A DNA stretch of 64,000 nucleotides. Source: Periplaneta americana (lineage: Eukaryota; Arthropoda; Insecta; Blattodea; Blattidae). Of the stretch, positions 34,755 through 48,243 are shown piece by piece (the stretch's first letter is position 1; the number at the start of each line of letters is the position of its first letter). The notes beneath the pieces were generated by a model. It was not told where the DNA came from. It did not search any database and saw nothing but the letters and a program-made list of their open reading frames with translations. The position numbers and the translations under genes were made by a program. Location of the stretch: assembly GCF_040183065.1 (NCBI RefSeq), contig NC_091119.1:63598392-63662391 (forward strand), written 5' to 3'.

Positions 34755-35306
34755 AAGGTGAACAGTAAATTATGTCATTAATTTCAGAGAGTTATTCTTT
34801 GAGATGTTTTAAACAAAAATATATATATATACAATTTTTCTTTTCCTTTTGCTTCCTTTTCGAGATAAAAACTGTTTTATATGAAACATTTCTTACCGTC
34901 TTTTGGAAAAACCATTGATTTAATTACCAATATGTTCAGTCAATTTAAGAGAGCACTGTATTATGATAGTAAATACGCAGAAATTTGATGTAACAAATGT
35001 AACGTTTTAAAATTCCTTTTCAGAACGAAAATTTATAATTGTTTAGATGAAATTTCTGCATATTTGAACGACAAAAACTATTTTTTTTATCATAATACAC
35101 TGCTCTCTTAAATTGACTAAGCATATTGGGAATTAAGTTAATTCAGTGGCTTTCCCAAAATACGCCATGAAATGTTTCACATAAAATAATTTTTTTCTCG
35201 AAAATGAAGCAAAAACGAGCAAAATGATATTAGCCTTTTTTGTTTGAAATATCCCAAAGAATAACCTCTAGAAATTTATGACATCACTCACGGTTCATTC
35301 TGTATA
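34755..35306. repeat. Long imperfect fold-back nested in the Harbinger relic
   Basis: The arm at 34757-35000 faces 35045-35306. The best-matched stretches are 'gtcaatttaagagagcactg' against 'gctctcttaaattgac', and 'agagttattctttgagatg' against 'caaagaataacctct'. Boundaries are approximate. Confidence 0.75.
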
Positions 35307-35557
35307 ATTCAGGGTATCCTTTAACCCATTCTATCAACATCTCATCTGAAAAAGTATTCAATTTTGTTGCAGACGACGCTATCATAAACAAAACACACGC
35401 ATTCCGGTAACGTCGCGCGGTAAAAGTTAACTCAATTTTAACTTTTGTCGCGTCGCGATCTGCGTCGTGACGTCATGGAACTCGGATTTCCTATTGGGCC
35501 ATAATTTATATAATGTCGCGTCGCTGTGTCGTGTCGCGTATGTCGCGTCATTGTAAA

Positions 35558-36639
35558 CGATGCATTAGACTCATAAATTAAGCTTCGATATTATATCTAT
35601 GCTAATGTAAGTTTTGATCTTTTGAAATACCTAGGTTATTTTATATTTTGTAAAATTAAAACAATTTGGTAGCACTGTATTAAGTAGTTGTATGCTACTT
35701 ATTGAAGAATATTAATTTAACGACTTTTCCATGAGATCTATTACTTTCTCATATGCTCGATTAGAAATCTCTTATGATGTGGAAACGTAATAAACAAATG
35801 TAATAAAATTGTAAACCAGATTAAGTTCTAGCCTAGATGCAAAGTAGAATTATACTGTACTTTTGTTGCTGAACTAACTTTTACGTTAATTACGACTACA
35901 GTGCTATTATTAAAAATAAAATAATTAATAATTAAATATGCATATTTAATGAAGTAGAATCTAGGTGCTTGAATTCAATTACGAGTTCACAATTAGCACT
36001 TTAATACAGCACATTTTTTAACCGGCACATAGATTGAAAAATGTTCAGATTTAGAAAGTCTGTGGTAATCATCACAAGATAATCATTTTCTAATTCCAAA
36101 ATGTTGCTCTAGAGGATCCTAGTTAATTTTTTTCTGTCAGAATATATTTAAATCTGCTATCCCATAAGAATTAATATATTTCGCTAGTGCTCTGAATTGT
36201 CACTCTAAATAATTCAAGGGTTCTTTCTTAGGCAAACGTGTTCTTTGTATTGCCAATTAGGTGTCGCATATTTCCTAAAATCGTGTAATGCTAGAATCCT
36301 TTGTACAGGGCAGACGAGGGAGTCTTTGAGTTCAGCGTATCTGCAAGGTCGTTAATTCACCTTTGAATTCTTTTGTATTTTCACTTTCCTCGAACCCATC
36401 ATAGTTTATGACTCTAAAAAATGTATCGATTTTGAAAAACTCGCACTAAACAGCTGAAATGCTGGTCTGGAGTTCATTCACTGGAAGGAATTACGGTCAA
36501 TGTAACTAGACATAATTTTGGGCATTCAGGTGTGGAGTAATGGCACATAAATGCATACAAGCGCATGATTAGCTAAAGTGTTCTTCTGATTTTCGCGTGT
36601 CACATCCAATTATTTTTTACTCGGATATTTCTGTAGTGC
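35558..36639. other. AT-rich DNA, nothing recognised
   Basis: I see no coding similarity, RNA gene or strong repeat. Confidence 0.5.
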
Positions 36640-36889
36640 TCGTTAAATCTGCAGTGCTTGGGAAAAGTGATACAAGTCAGTTTCCACAAACCTTTTTTGA
36701 TAATTTATTGACAATTTACGGAACATCTGTTCGCTTGGAAAAAAATACATAGGTATACCTCCCATTACAATAATTCATACAGAAAAAAATCAAATCGACA
36801 TAAACCAGTATAAGTTGTCAATAAATTATCAAAAAAGGTTTGTGAAAACTGACTTATGTCACTTTTCCCAAGCACTGCAGATTTAACGA
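36640..36889. mobile_element. MITE, 250 bp, with about 75-bp inverted arms
   Basis: 'tcgttaaatctgcagtgctt' at the left is mirrored by 'aagcactgcagatttaacga' at the right. The match runs on through 'ttttttgataatttattgac'. Two or three mismatches were seen over roughly 75 bp. A fragment resembling the SINE 1 tail ('ggttatttagcgtc') follows directly. Confidence 0.85.
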
Positions 36890-37144
36890 TGCTGTATCAA
36901 CTGCTGGGTTATTTAGCGTCAATGGAATTGGTCATAGTCAGATGGTATTTGGTAAGGGTACATTGTTATGAGAAAGGATTGATGTCCCCTTCGTTGGATA
37001 TTTTCTCTTCTTTTCTTTTTTTAAGATATCGAGGCAAGTTTGGGAAAATATGTGTTATGGCATACGGTTTTGGTCGCCAGTTCTTGCGTGGAAGTCCTAC
37101 CTCTTTACTGGCAATAATAAATTTATCGGCTCTTACAATCAAAA

Positions 37145-37379
37145 GTCGCCCTCGGTAGCGCAGTTGGTATAGCGCTGGCTTTCTATGCTCGAGGTTGCGG
37201 GTTCGATCCCGGCCGAGATCGATGGCATTTAAGTGTGTTTAAATGCGACGGGCTCATGTCAGTAGATTTACTGGCACGTAAAAAAAACTCCTATGGGACA
37301 AAATTCCGACACACCGGCGAAGCTGATATAACCTCTGCAGTTGGGAGCGTCGTTAAATAAATCATAATTTAATAAAATC
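37145..37379 (+). mobile_element. SINE family 4 (tRNA-derived)
   Basis: Head 'gtagcgcagttggtatagcg' (A box), B box 'gggttcgatccc', then 'actcctatgggacaaaattc' and the end 'cgtcgttaaataaatcata'. It is flanked by the perfect 10-bp duplication ACAATCAAAA (37135-37144, 37380-37389). Confidence 0.92.
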
Positions 37380-37887
37380 ACAATCAAAACCGCCGAAAAA
37401 TGGATATCACAGATATAAGAACGAGAATACAGTTTTCTGTGTTCGTGAAATTGCTCTACACCACTTCTGAAAAATAGTCTAGTCTATGGATGGATAAAAG
37501 AAACGTCTCTTCCTTACAGATTGTACAGTATAATTGGATTTACATCAAGAACAAAATAATTAGGCTTATTACTACTCGCTCACATAAATGGCACAATAAA
37601 AATCAACCGAACACCACAAGAAATATCTTCTTAATTCCATAGCAGAACGAGTTCTACCTGCTGTCCATTTTTTTTTAAGATGTTTTTATTAAAAGTAGCA
37701 GGTCTCTTGGACCCTTGCCTTTTACAAAAATATGATTTTATAAATTGAAGTGTAAATAGGTTTTGTTAAAGAAAGTTGATTACTAAGACCGTCAAAGACT
37801 GAAGTAATTTGTTTGAATTTATGTTATGTCTCTATTAGACCCTTGCCAAGTTACCACACTTTCTATTCTAAAGGCTCTGCTGGTATT

Positions 37888-38315
37888 TATACTTGTTTTT
37901 TTTTTTGAAAGATGGGACATGACAGGAGCTTTGCGATCGGAAAAACAACTGAATGTCACATAGCGTGGTAGGTCTGTTGCATAGACTTACTAAATAACTG
38001 CGGTCTGTTGCTATCGTAACAACGGTTGAGTTGCCAAACTTACCGTTCCCACCTGGCGAATGCTTAATAGCTCTCTTGGTGACATTTATTGCGCACACAA
38101 TGTCAGCATTGGTACATTTCGTGTTTGATTCTCTGTCGATTTTTGTATTATTTTCTTACCTTCGCGTCAATTGTCAATGAATGTTTTAACGTTAGCCATC
38201 TTAACGCTAGCTTCCATCAGCTGGCAGCATGGTAGTTCATATTGGCAACATAGCACTGTAGTTCCAAGCTCGGCCACTTAACTGTCATGTCCCATCTTTC
38301 AAAAATACAAGTATA
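37888..38315. mobile_element. MITE, about 428 bp, with about 33-bp inverted ends
   Basis: Left 'tatacttg', poly-T, then 'gaaagatgggacatgaca'; right 'tgtcatgtcccatctttc', then 'aaaaatacaagtata'. The interior has no intact coding frame of known type. Confidence 0.8.
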
Positions 38316-38756
38316 GTCATAATTCAAAATCACTACCATTTTTAAAAATGCACCATTAGATCAGACTGGCTTCAAGACGCTACAGATTTTAAGAAAAATT
38401 CGAATGAAGCAATTTTATTTGTGAAGTACCGGTATGTAATATCTGTAAACAGCAGAATACAAGTTGAACAAACAGCAAAATGCAAGTATCAAAGATACAC
38501 ATCATAGTTGAATAATGCCATTTAATGATCCTGTATCTTTGTATTAAATAATATTAACAATAAAATTATTACAAATATATGAATGATTACATGATTGTTC
38601 GCACAGCGCAAACTTCAAACTCTGACTAAATAATCCTGATCACATATAACATAATCAGGGCTAATAGCCACAATTTATCTACAGGGTGATGCTGAGATAG
38701 TTTCAACACGCAATATATTTAACCACAATCTTGATGGTCGTTTGTCTTAGTTATTT

Positions 38757-38934
38757 TTTATATTATTTTAATGTACTGAAGTACATATGATATTTCCATG
38801 CAGATATTCTGCGTCATCATACGATGAAAGAGTAATGGAACCAAGAAAAATTCTCTTTGGCACCGGGATTTGAACCCGGGTTTTCAGCTCTACGTGCTGA
38901 TGCTTTATCCACTAAGCCACACCGGATACCCATC
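38757..38934 (-). mobile_element. SINE family 2, minus-strand copy
   Basis: On the minus strand: 'tggcttagtggataaagcat', 'gggttcaaatccc' and the body up to 'catatgtacttcagtacatt'. It forms a head-to-head palindrome with the copy at 38964-39075. Confidence 0.87.
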
Positions 38935-38963
38935 TTAAACTGAGACGATTGTCTGACACCGAG

Positions 38964-39075
38964 ATGGGTATCCGTGTGGCTTAGTGGATAAAGCATCAGC
39001 ACGTAGAGCTGAAAACCCGGGTTCAAATCCCGATGCCGGAGAGAATTTTTCTCGGTTCCATTACTCTTTCATCGT
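38964..39075 (+). mobile_element. SINE family 2, plus-strand truncated copy
   Basis: 'gatgggtatccgtgtggctt' through 'cattactctttcatcg'. It lies 29 bp from its inverted partner and is followed at once by SINE 1 copy F. Confidence 0.85.
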
Positions 39076-39328
39076 TAGTTATTTTTTTTATTTTACTACA
39101 CTTTATCAACATCTAAGGTTATTTAGCATCTGAATGTGATGAAGATGATAATGCCGGTGAAATGAGTCCGGGGTGCGGCACCGAAAGTTACCCAGCATTT
39201 GCTCATATTGGGTTGAGGGAAAACCCCCGGAAAAACCTCAACCAGGTAACTTGCCCCGACCGGGAATCGAACCCAGGTCACCTGATTTCGCGGCCATACG
39301 CGCTAACCGTTACTCCACAGGTATGGAC
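39076..39328 (-). mobile_element. SINE family 1, copy F
   Basis: The reverse strand starts 'gtccatacctgtggagtaac' and has 'gggttcgattcccgg' with one change. Flanks TTAGTTATTTT / TTAGTTGTTTT look like an imperfect target duplication. Confidence 0.88.
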
Positions 39329-39416
39329 ACTTAGTTGTTTTACTTGTTTTGTTCATCATGTTGTAGGGTCTATAATAGGCTAAAAAAAAGAATTAACCGT
39401 TTTTAAATGTCATAAG

Positions 39417-41612
<2,196 letters not shown>

Positions 41613-42144
41613 GTCATAAGTTATGTGTACAGGTATGCATAAAGTTCACATATTTATATAACTTGAAATGTTGTGAACAATTAGTTGTCCAACCATTACT
41701 CAGTTTAAGGCTTATTACCAAGAGGACCAGAGTTCGATACAGGCAGATGCTCTTTTCTGATGCAAAAGGCGATTGCAAAGTAAGTTTTTTCCCACATAAT
41801 TCAATTTATTTGTCACTGTAATTCTTCTATTTATCCATTATCATTGTATAATTTCCATACTCTTTTTTATTCTCCGAAGTAAACATACACATCAATACTT
41901 TATAAGTGTTTTATTAAATTAAAAATTTAATGTTGCAGTGATTTTCTGAACAAGAAAAACAATATTATGTTTATATTTTTCTCTTTCTAAATTTGTGTAC
42001 TCGCAATCTAAAATAATTTACCATACATATAAAAATAACATACAAATTATACAATTATGATTCTAGCCTCATTATATCAAATAACATGGACATTTTCATT
42101 TTATCAAATGAAATACTCCTTTTATGTTCAGAAAAAAATAAAAA

Positions 42145-43536
42145 CAGGGTCTTTCATAAGTAACAAGCCTATCGAAAAATGAACTATTTTGGATAATTTT
42201 TTGAAATGATGTTCATCCTCACGAGAAAGAACCCTTCCCGGTGCCATACCCTTCCTGTGTTTGGAAACAAACACCCCCTCCCCTCGCCGCCAGAACTATT
42301 AAACAAAAGAATGGTTATTGTTTTAAATATTTATTAAAACACACAAATGTAAAAACAGTTTCAATTGTTGACAAATTATGGTGTACAATTTTCAAAATGT
42401 CTTCCGTTCTGTTAATGTAAGTGATGTATCAACTCTTCATGGACTCTGATGAGCATGTCAGGCATAACCATTTGTATGGTGTGTTCAATTCGTTCCACTA
42501 ATTCAGGATTGGTGTGTAGCTTAGTCACATAGACACGAACCTTGATGAATCCCCAGAAAAAGAAGTCCAGGGGAGTCAAATCAGGTGATCGCAGAGGCCA
42601 ACAGATTGGGCCTGTGCAACTGATCCACCTGCCTGGAAACACTTCTGTCTAACAAGGCTCGAACATCACGTGAATAATGAAGAGGAACCACATCTAATTG
42701 GAAATGTGTTTCAGAGTCAAGATGTTCATTCTATTCAACTCTGGAAGGACAAACAGTGTCAGAATGTCATAATAATCCACACCGAAAATTGAATTATTCG
42801 GAAAAATGAAAAGACCAATAACAAATTCTGCGGTCAAGAGACACAACGCATTTACCTTAGGGCTCTTCCTGTCATGTTCTCTGATTTCAGATTTTTCCTG
42901 ACCCCAAATGTGACAGTTCCATTTGTTCACTCGTCCTGATAAATGAAACATTGCCTCATCGCTCCAGATTAGGTTATTTATTAGTTCAAGATCCATGACG
43001 AACATTTCCTCAAGGACATTACCAAAACATAATCTGTTTCTGGTAATCATCATGGTGGAGAGACTGAAAAATTTGCAAATGATGCGCTCGGGAATTGAGT
43101 GCCTTCTTTAAAATGTGCCACACAGACATTGGTGAAATGTTTAATTCCTGAGCAGCTTTAGCTATTGACATTTTTTGGACTATCAAGAAATGCCACTGTT
43201 TCCAAGTTCAAACCAGGCAGCAATTTTTTTCTCCTGCAGTAATGTTAAGCAGCTGCGTGGAATTTTATCATTCCAGTCTATCGCAACAATGTGTATAGGC
43301 ATGGCCGTGTGCCATTATCCTTGGCGTATAGAAGGCCATGCTCCAGGTCATTTTAAGTTGGCATCAAATGCACATTACACATGGATGCTTCCTCTGGCGG
43401 TGGGGGGAAGAGGTGTTTGTTTCCAAATTGAATGTACAGCACTGGGAAAGGTTCTTTCTCGTGAGGATGAACATCATTTCAAAAAATTATCCAAAATAGT
43501 TGATTTTTCGATAGACTCATTACTTATGAAAAACTG
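42145..43536 (-). mobile_element. Tc1/mariner-like DDE element with about 160-bp terminal inverted repeats
   Basis: The left end 'cagggtctttcataagtaac' and the reverse of the right end 'cagtttttcataagtaatga' start arms that match through 'ggataattttttgaaatgat', 'gttcatcctcacgagaaaga' and 'ggaaacaaacacc'. The arms flank a broken transposase on the minus strand. The element lacks an intact coding frame. Confidence 0.85.
42412..43250 (-). pseudogene. DDE_3-type transposase, frameshifted
   Basis: Frames at 42694-43053 (LIWSDEAMFHLSGRVNKWNC, HIWGQEKSE) and 42412-42642 (WPLRSPDLTPLDFFFWGFIK, MVMPDMLIRVHEEL) are the first-acid and third-acid regions of one transposase. The middle region with the second acid is in a third frame (VVPLHYSRDVRALLD near 42650-42700). 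Stops and shifts mean it is inactive. It is the same superfamily as 31875-32165. Confidence 0.85.
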
Positions 43537-44405
43537 TATTTTATTGCATTGCAGAAACCATGTCTGTCGACAATATACAATTCGGTCAACTCTATGTGAC
43601 ACTCTTGGAAATGATTTTAATTCTACAAATGTAGTTCTGAGATTTTTATTCAGTACAGGACTTGACAGGGTGATTTAGTGTCTATTTACCCGTTTTGCTT
43701 ATCCTCCAGACCCTTTACATCCAGAGGGTACCGGTACCTTTGTTTTTTACTTATACTTGACATTTCGGATTTTCTACATCCGAATATTTTATAGAATGTT
43801 GTTTTGAAATCCGCCAGATAATTTGTCTCTGGTGGTATTTGTTTTATTATTTTATTGATTCTTTTTAAACACTACTTAGGGTCTGAGAACTGCTGATTTT
43901 TTACGAATCACCTTGTTGATAATGCATTTGTGTATCCTCGTTTTTAATGTGACAACTTTTTTTTAGTTCGTGTTAACATTCAGCTTATTGTATTGTTTTA
44001 TTTTTTTTGTACAAAATTTTTGATAAGGGCGCAAATAGCTGATGCACCCTTTTAAAATCCCATTAACTAACTATATATAATGGTGTGCAGAGAACTGAAA
44101 CAGAAAAGAAAACTGTGTATATGCACATAAATGTTATGAAAGATTGAATATTATATTTTGTTAAAGATTCGCCTGAAAGGCTACCTGTTAGTTCACGTGA
44201 AGGCAGATGACTCCATAAATATGAGACCATTCTGTCCTACAAGGTGGGCAGTTGGTACTTGGCAATTTCTTCAGTTTTGTCTAACTTCAAGAATTTTTTC
44301 TAAACACGTTGAAAAGTGATACTACAGATGGTGGTGCTAAAGCAAATGGGTTAATTCATATGCAGATATGGTGATAATATATCCTCTTGTCTTACTTCTG
44401 CTGTA

Positions 44406-44666
44406 ATTGAGGGGCATTTTCACAAAACTCGTTATCTACATTTTTTTCGATTTTGAGGTTTTAGCATATCCTTATATTTTTGGGTCAGGAGAATCCAATT
44501 TTGCTATCAGAATTAAGCTAAAGTTGTTAAGTATATCAGTAAATTGATCTTTAAATAAAAGAGATTTTTCAAAACTCGGTATCTACAGTTGTGTATTTTA
44601 GAAAAGAGTTGTCTTGAAAAAAAGAAGATTTTGTAGATAATGAGTTTTGTGAAAACGCCCCTCAAT
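44406..44666. mobile_element. MITE, 261 bp, 'ATTGAGGGGC' ends
   Basis: 'attgaggggcattttcacaa' at the left faces 'ttgtgaaaacgcccctcaat' at the right, and 'ctcgttatctaca' / 'tgtagataatgag' continue the arms. A third, internal partial copy ('ttcaaaactcggtatctaca') lies near 44569. Confidence 0.82.
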
Positions 44667-44755
44667 TCTGAATTCTTCAGATTTAGTATTACATGTCCTG
44701 ACTTAGAACCTACAAATTTCATAAAAACTTTTTATTGCTTTAATTAAATGCAAAT

Positions 44756-45134
44756 TCACTTTATATCTCTGTAGGGTACTCCACAGAACTTTCCATGGAA
44801 CCCTGTCAAAGGCTTTTTCCAAGTCAATGACGCATATATATATAGTTCTCTATCATATTCTATAACCTTTTCTATAACTTGTCTCAGCGAAAAAAATATG
44901 GTCTTGAACACTTCTTCCTCATCGGAAGCCACTTTGGGTCTCTTCAAGTTTACCTTCTACTTCTTGTCTTAGTTTACTTTCTAAAATTCTGGAATAGATT
45001 TTCATGTGGTAAATACCAACAATAAATGACATTGAAATTTTAAATATCTGTGAAGGGAAGGTACTGTGAATAATGGGTCCATTTTGTGAAAGAAGAGAAT
45101 AGAGAAGGTAGCATAATGAGGAGTTACACCTCAT
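44756..45134 (-). pseudogene. LINE reverse transcriptase fragment
   Basis: Minus-strand frames include KAFDRVPWK-like text (rc near 44786-44830) and RILESKLRQEVEGKLEETQSG at 44919-45020, the RT fingers of RTE/L1-like LINEs. The order is interrupted by shifts. It is followed in the opposite orientation by another LINE tail. Confidence 0.65.
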
Positions 45135-45144
45135 TTATAAAGAT

Positions 45145-45425
45145 CCGTCTAATAGTAGAGAAGTTAAATCAGAAAGATAGAGGTGGGCCAGGGACATGAT
45201 GCAGATGAGCGAAACTGATGTGTCAATAAGGATATTGTACGGAGAAACAGGATGACAAAGAGGTCGAGGTCAACCAAGAACTAGGTGGCTGAATGGTGTT
45301 GAGGAGGACCTATGGAAGATGGATATAGAAACTGGAAAGTGCTGGCATGGGATCAGATTAAATGGAAGAAAATTTATGAGAAGGCCAAGGTTCATAATGA
45401 CTGTAGAGTTGAAGAAGAAGGCAGT
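45145..45425 (+). pseudogene. LINE polyprotein tail fragment
   Basis: Translation gives RWARDMMQM, then GRGQPRTRWLNGVEEDLWKM, interrupted by a stop. It is the same kind of C-terminal tail as at 16391-16680 but in the opposite orientation to the RT fragment beside it. Confidence 0.6.
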
Positions 45426-45456
45426 CCTCTGAAAATTTCCTAAATCTGGATCTTTG

Positions 45457-46045
45457 TTAAGAGGTTAGGTACAGCTTACAGCAGTAACACTTTGGAAATA
45501 TTCAACGTTTTTTTCCTCCATTACTGTATTTTGTACAATAATGAAAATTAGTATGTGCGCAACACTGTTCTTCTACATGAAAAAAAGAATATTTGTATGA
45601 TGAAAAAAAAAATTATTTACTTTTTTTTTTTTTTCAAAATTCAGTTCATTGTCCAGTGATGAAGCGTTTCCCACATAACTCAAAAACTATTCAACATTTT
45701 GTGATGAAATTGTTTGTGTGTATTTATGCATATCATATCTACAATATGATGCAAGATCGCTTCTCTACCTTTGATAGATTGTCTGGCAAAAAATAAATCC
45801 ATTAAAAAAATGGTCAAGTATCAGTATTTTCTTCTAACACAAAATAAAAAAATATTTATTAAGGAATGTAGTTGAAAGAGCATGATATTGTAAACATGAG
45901 TTTCAGCAATAAAATAAAAGAAAGAGAACACGAAAAAGTTAAAAAAGTTTATAAGTTATGAGGGAAAAGCTTCATCACTGCACAGTGAACTACCACCATT
46001 ATGAATTTTGAAAAAAATATATATATGCTGTACCTAACCCCTTAA
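45457..46045. mobile_element. TTAA-flanked MITE, copy 2
   Basis: It is homologous to 4261-4976: TTAAGAGGTTAGGTACAGC at the left, 'gctgtacctaaccccttaa' at the right, and 'gaagcgtttcccacataact' inside. Part of the right arm has been deleted around an (AT)n. Confidence 0.82.
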
Positions 46046-46330
46046 AGGCTGCAAATACCTTGTCAATAGTTGGCAGTTCACTGCCAAAGAAAAATTCATG
46101 TCAAACTCGTCTACACTTTTCCAAACCTTCCTACAAAGTTTTTTTCTTTTTTTTGGAAGACTTAAAATTGTGAGTGGTTTTGTATTCCCAATCACACGAA
46201 ACACTGAAGATTCACTAACTCTCATAGAATCATTTCCTTTCCTAATGATATCAGTTATTAAAGCATTTGGATTCAGCTCTAATTCCATTTTATATACGTT
46301 CATAATCATATGCTTTTCTGACGAACTTTA
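46046..46330 (-). pseudogene. Possible transposase N-terminal HTH fragment
   Basis: A minus-strand frame of 91 aa has SVFRVIGNTKPLTILSLPKK and later WKSVDEFDM. This resembles the helix-turn-helix and linker (…SVxRI…F…PKKKR…VDDFD) in front of an arthropod DDE_3 transposase. It is a tentative call with no catalytic part. Confidence 0.45.
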
Positions 46331-46713
46331 GGATTTCCTTTTCGGTCACTTCTTGTTTATTAGTGGACACGCAGTTTTAGGTGGACTCAAGAGTTTTATA
46401 CTGGTTTCATTTGCAGTCTCCATAGAGGACAACATCATGATTTAATCGCAAGTAAGCCTAACAAAAGCAGAATAACTTCCTATTACTGAACGAATGTAAG
46501 TGAAATAAATACTTCACTCAAAATACACATACTCACATGAAAAAGACGTAAAAGAGTTTAAAGAACACTGTTAAAAGCTAAATTCAGGAGTGACCATATG
46601 CGCTGTAACCACTGAACTGACTACAAAGGGAGTGTGCACAACTGTATTCACTCCTAGCTGCTAGTTGCAGCACCACAATGTCGTGTTTACAGGCTCTGTC
46701 TCTTCTCAATGGA

Positions 46714-46894
46714 AAAAAAAATTATGGTTTATTTAACGACGCTCGCAACTGCAAAGGTTATATCAGTGTCGCCGGTGTGCCGGAATTTTGTCCCGCAGGA
46801 GTTCTTTTACATGCGATCAACCTTGGCTGGGATCGAACCTGCAACCTCGAGCACAGAAGACCAGCATTATACCCACTATGCTACCGAGGGCGAT
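46714..46894 (-). mobile_element. SINE family 4, internally deleted copy
   Basis: Minus strand: 'gccctcggtagcatagtggg' head, 'aggttcgatccc'-like B box, and end 'cgtcgttaaataaaccataa'. It is flanked by the perfect 11-bp duplication TTCTCAATGGA (46703-46713, 46895-46905). It lacks about 55 bp found in the copy at 37145. Confidence 0.9.
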
Positions 46895-46905
46895 TTCTCA
46901 ATGGA

Positions 46906-47767
46906 TATACTATAGAATACAGTCTGTACAGCAGCTAGCACCAAGCTAGAATAGAGTCTATAGAGTGGATAGCTTGTCTTGTACAGCATTTTGGATGATG
47001 CCAAGGTGAAATAACTATATTTTAAGGGACCTCTAGTAGTATATCGTGTCATCTGCTTTCTGCATGTTACATCCATGAAAGCGCGAATAAATGATATAAA
47101 AATATGTCTCCTGTATGTTGTACATATAACTGCATAAACAGAAGAACACAAATGATTGATTATGTTTAAGTTAAATTTAGTTAAGTGTACAATTTTGTTG
47201 ACTAGTAGCATTTGTTGCCCATGTAAACTCATAACAAAACTCAGCACAGTCTGCAGTTTGTATAGTATTTTTATTTTCTTGTAGGTTCTCTTTGAAAAAT
47301 ACGGAACTGGTGAAACAATGGGTAATAAATATGAAACGAGATAAATGGTATCCTACACGCCACTTTGAACATGTAGATAATGTAACTATGTAGTGAACAA
47401 TATTTAATTTGCATTTCTGTATGCTCTGAAAAAATACACACTTTTGAGTGCTTTCATAATTAACAAAATTGTGTGATAAGGCTATTATTTCTGCTCCTTG
47501 TGTCCTTACTGCTCAGAGAAGAGAATGAGCTGCATGTTAGGCATTAAAGAATATTTCGGAGACAAAAGATAAACTAAATAAATGGTTTACAAGAAGTGGA
47601 CTTAAAACTGAAGATGGATAAAACCACTATAATTACATTAAAAATCAAGTTAAAATCTATTACAGTATTATTATAACAGTATTTCGACACTGGCATACAA
47701 AAATATGCAGAACTCTTGAGTTTTATTGTTGACTGTAACATGTTCATAATGCGCAATAATAACCATA
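46906..47767. other. Unassigned AT-rich sequence
   Basis: No coding similarity or strong repeat was recognised; small frames only. Confidence 0.5.
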
Positions 47768-48070
47768 ATAATAATAAAAATCCATTGCGCTACAGCACGT
47801 GAAGGACTGCTGGCCTCACGTCCACATGCCGAAGCAGAGGTGGACGATCATCCAACCAGAATGGCGGTATCGTGTGGTTAGTACAATGATTCCCCCAGCC
47901 ATTATAACTGGCATTCGGAATCGGATTTCACTACCTATCGTAGCTTCCCAAGTGGATCACGATGCTGGGTGGGCACCAGTCCCATACACTGGCCGAAATT
48001 TCATGAGAAAATTTCTTCCCCCATGAGGACTCGAACCAGTGCGCATTCTATAACGCAATCTATAGTGTTC
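47768..48070 (-). mobile_element. Candidate SINE family 5
   Basis: The minus strand carries 'tggttcgagtcctca' (B-box-like) near 48026-48040 and ends 'gcgcaatggatttttattat' near 47780, with a TTA-rich tail. No A box or duplication was established, so this is tentative. Confidence 0.45.
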
Positions 48071-48099
48071 GTTTGACCCTCAATAGGGCTTTAATTTAA

Positions 48100-48220
48100 T
48101 TTGTATTATTTTCATCAGTGTTTGTTTGTTTTGTATTTATATATGCTATCTGGTAGGATGGAAGAGAAGGCCTTATGGCCTTAATCCTGTCAGATTAAAT
48201 AAATAAAATAAATAAATTGC
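48100..48220 (+). mobile_element. LINE 3' end with hairpin and TAAA tail
   Basis: 'aaggccttatggcctt' forms a hairpin, followed by 'taatcctgtcagattaaata' and (AAATA)n. It resembles the 3' end of the nested LINE at 52106-54685 in layout but not sequence. Only the 3' end is present. Confidence 0.55.
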
Positions 48221-48243
48221 ATTGTCCAACTAAAGAAAATCAT

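Larger units (their letters stand above)
34205..35557 (+). mobile_element. Harbinger (PIF)-like relic with CG-rich ends
   Basis: The left end TTTACAATGACGCGACAT is repeated inverted at the right ('gtcgcgtcattgtaaa'), and further GTCGCG words lie at both ends. A short remnant at 34681-34734 reads VNFPNFMGAMDGKYCVF, the PIF/Harbinger catalytic signature. The centre is occupied by a separate fold-back (34755-35306). A 3-bp target duplication could not be established. Confidence 0.65.

Noticed and set aside
43175-43678. 167-aa plus-strand frame
   Set aside because: Runs antisense through the end of the DDE element and out of its terminal repeat; not a conserved protein.
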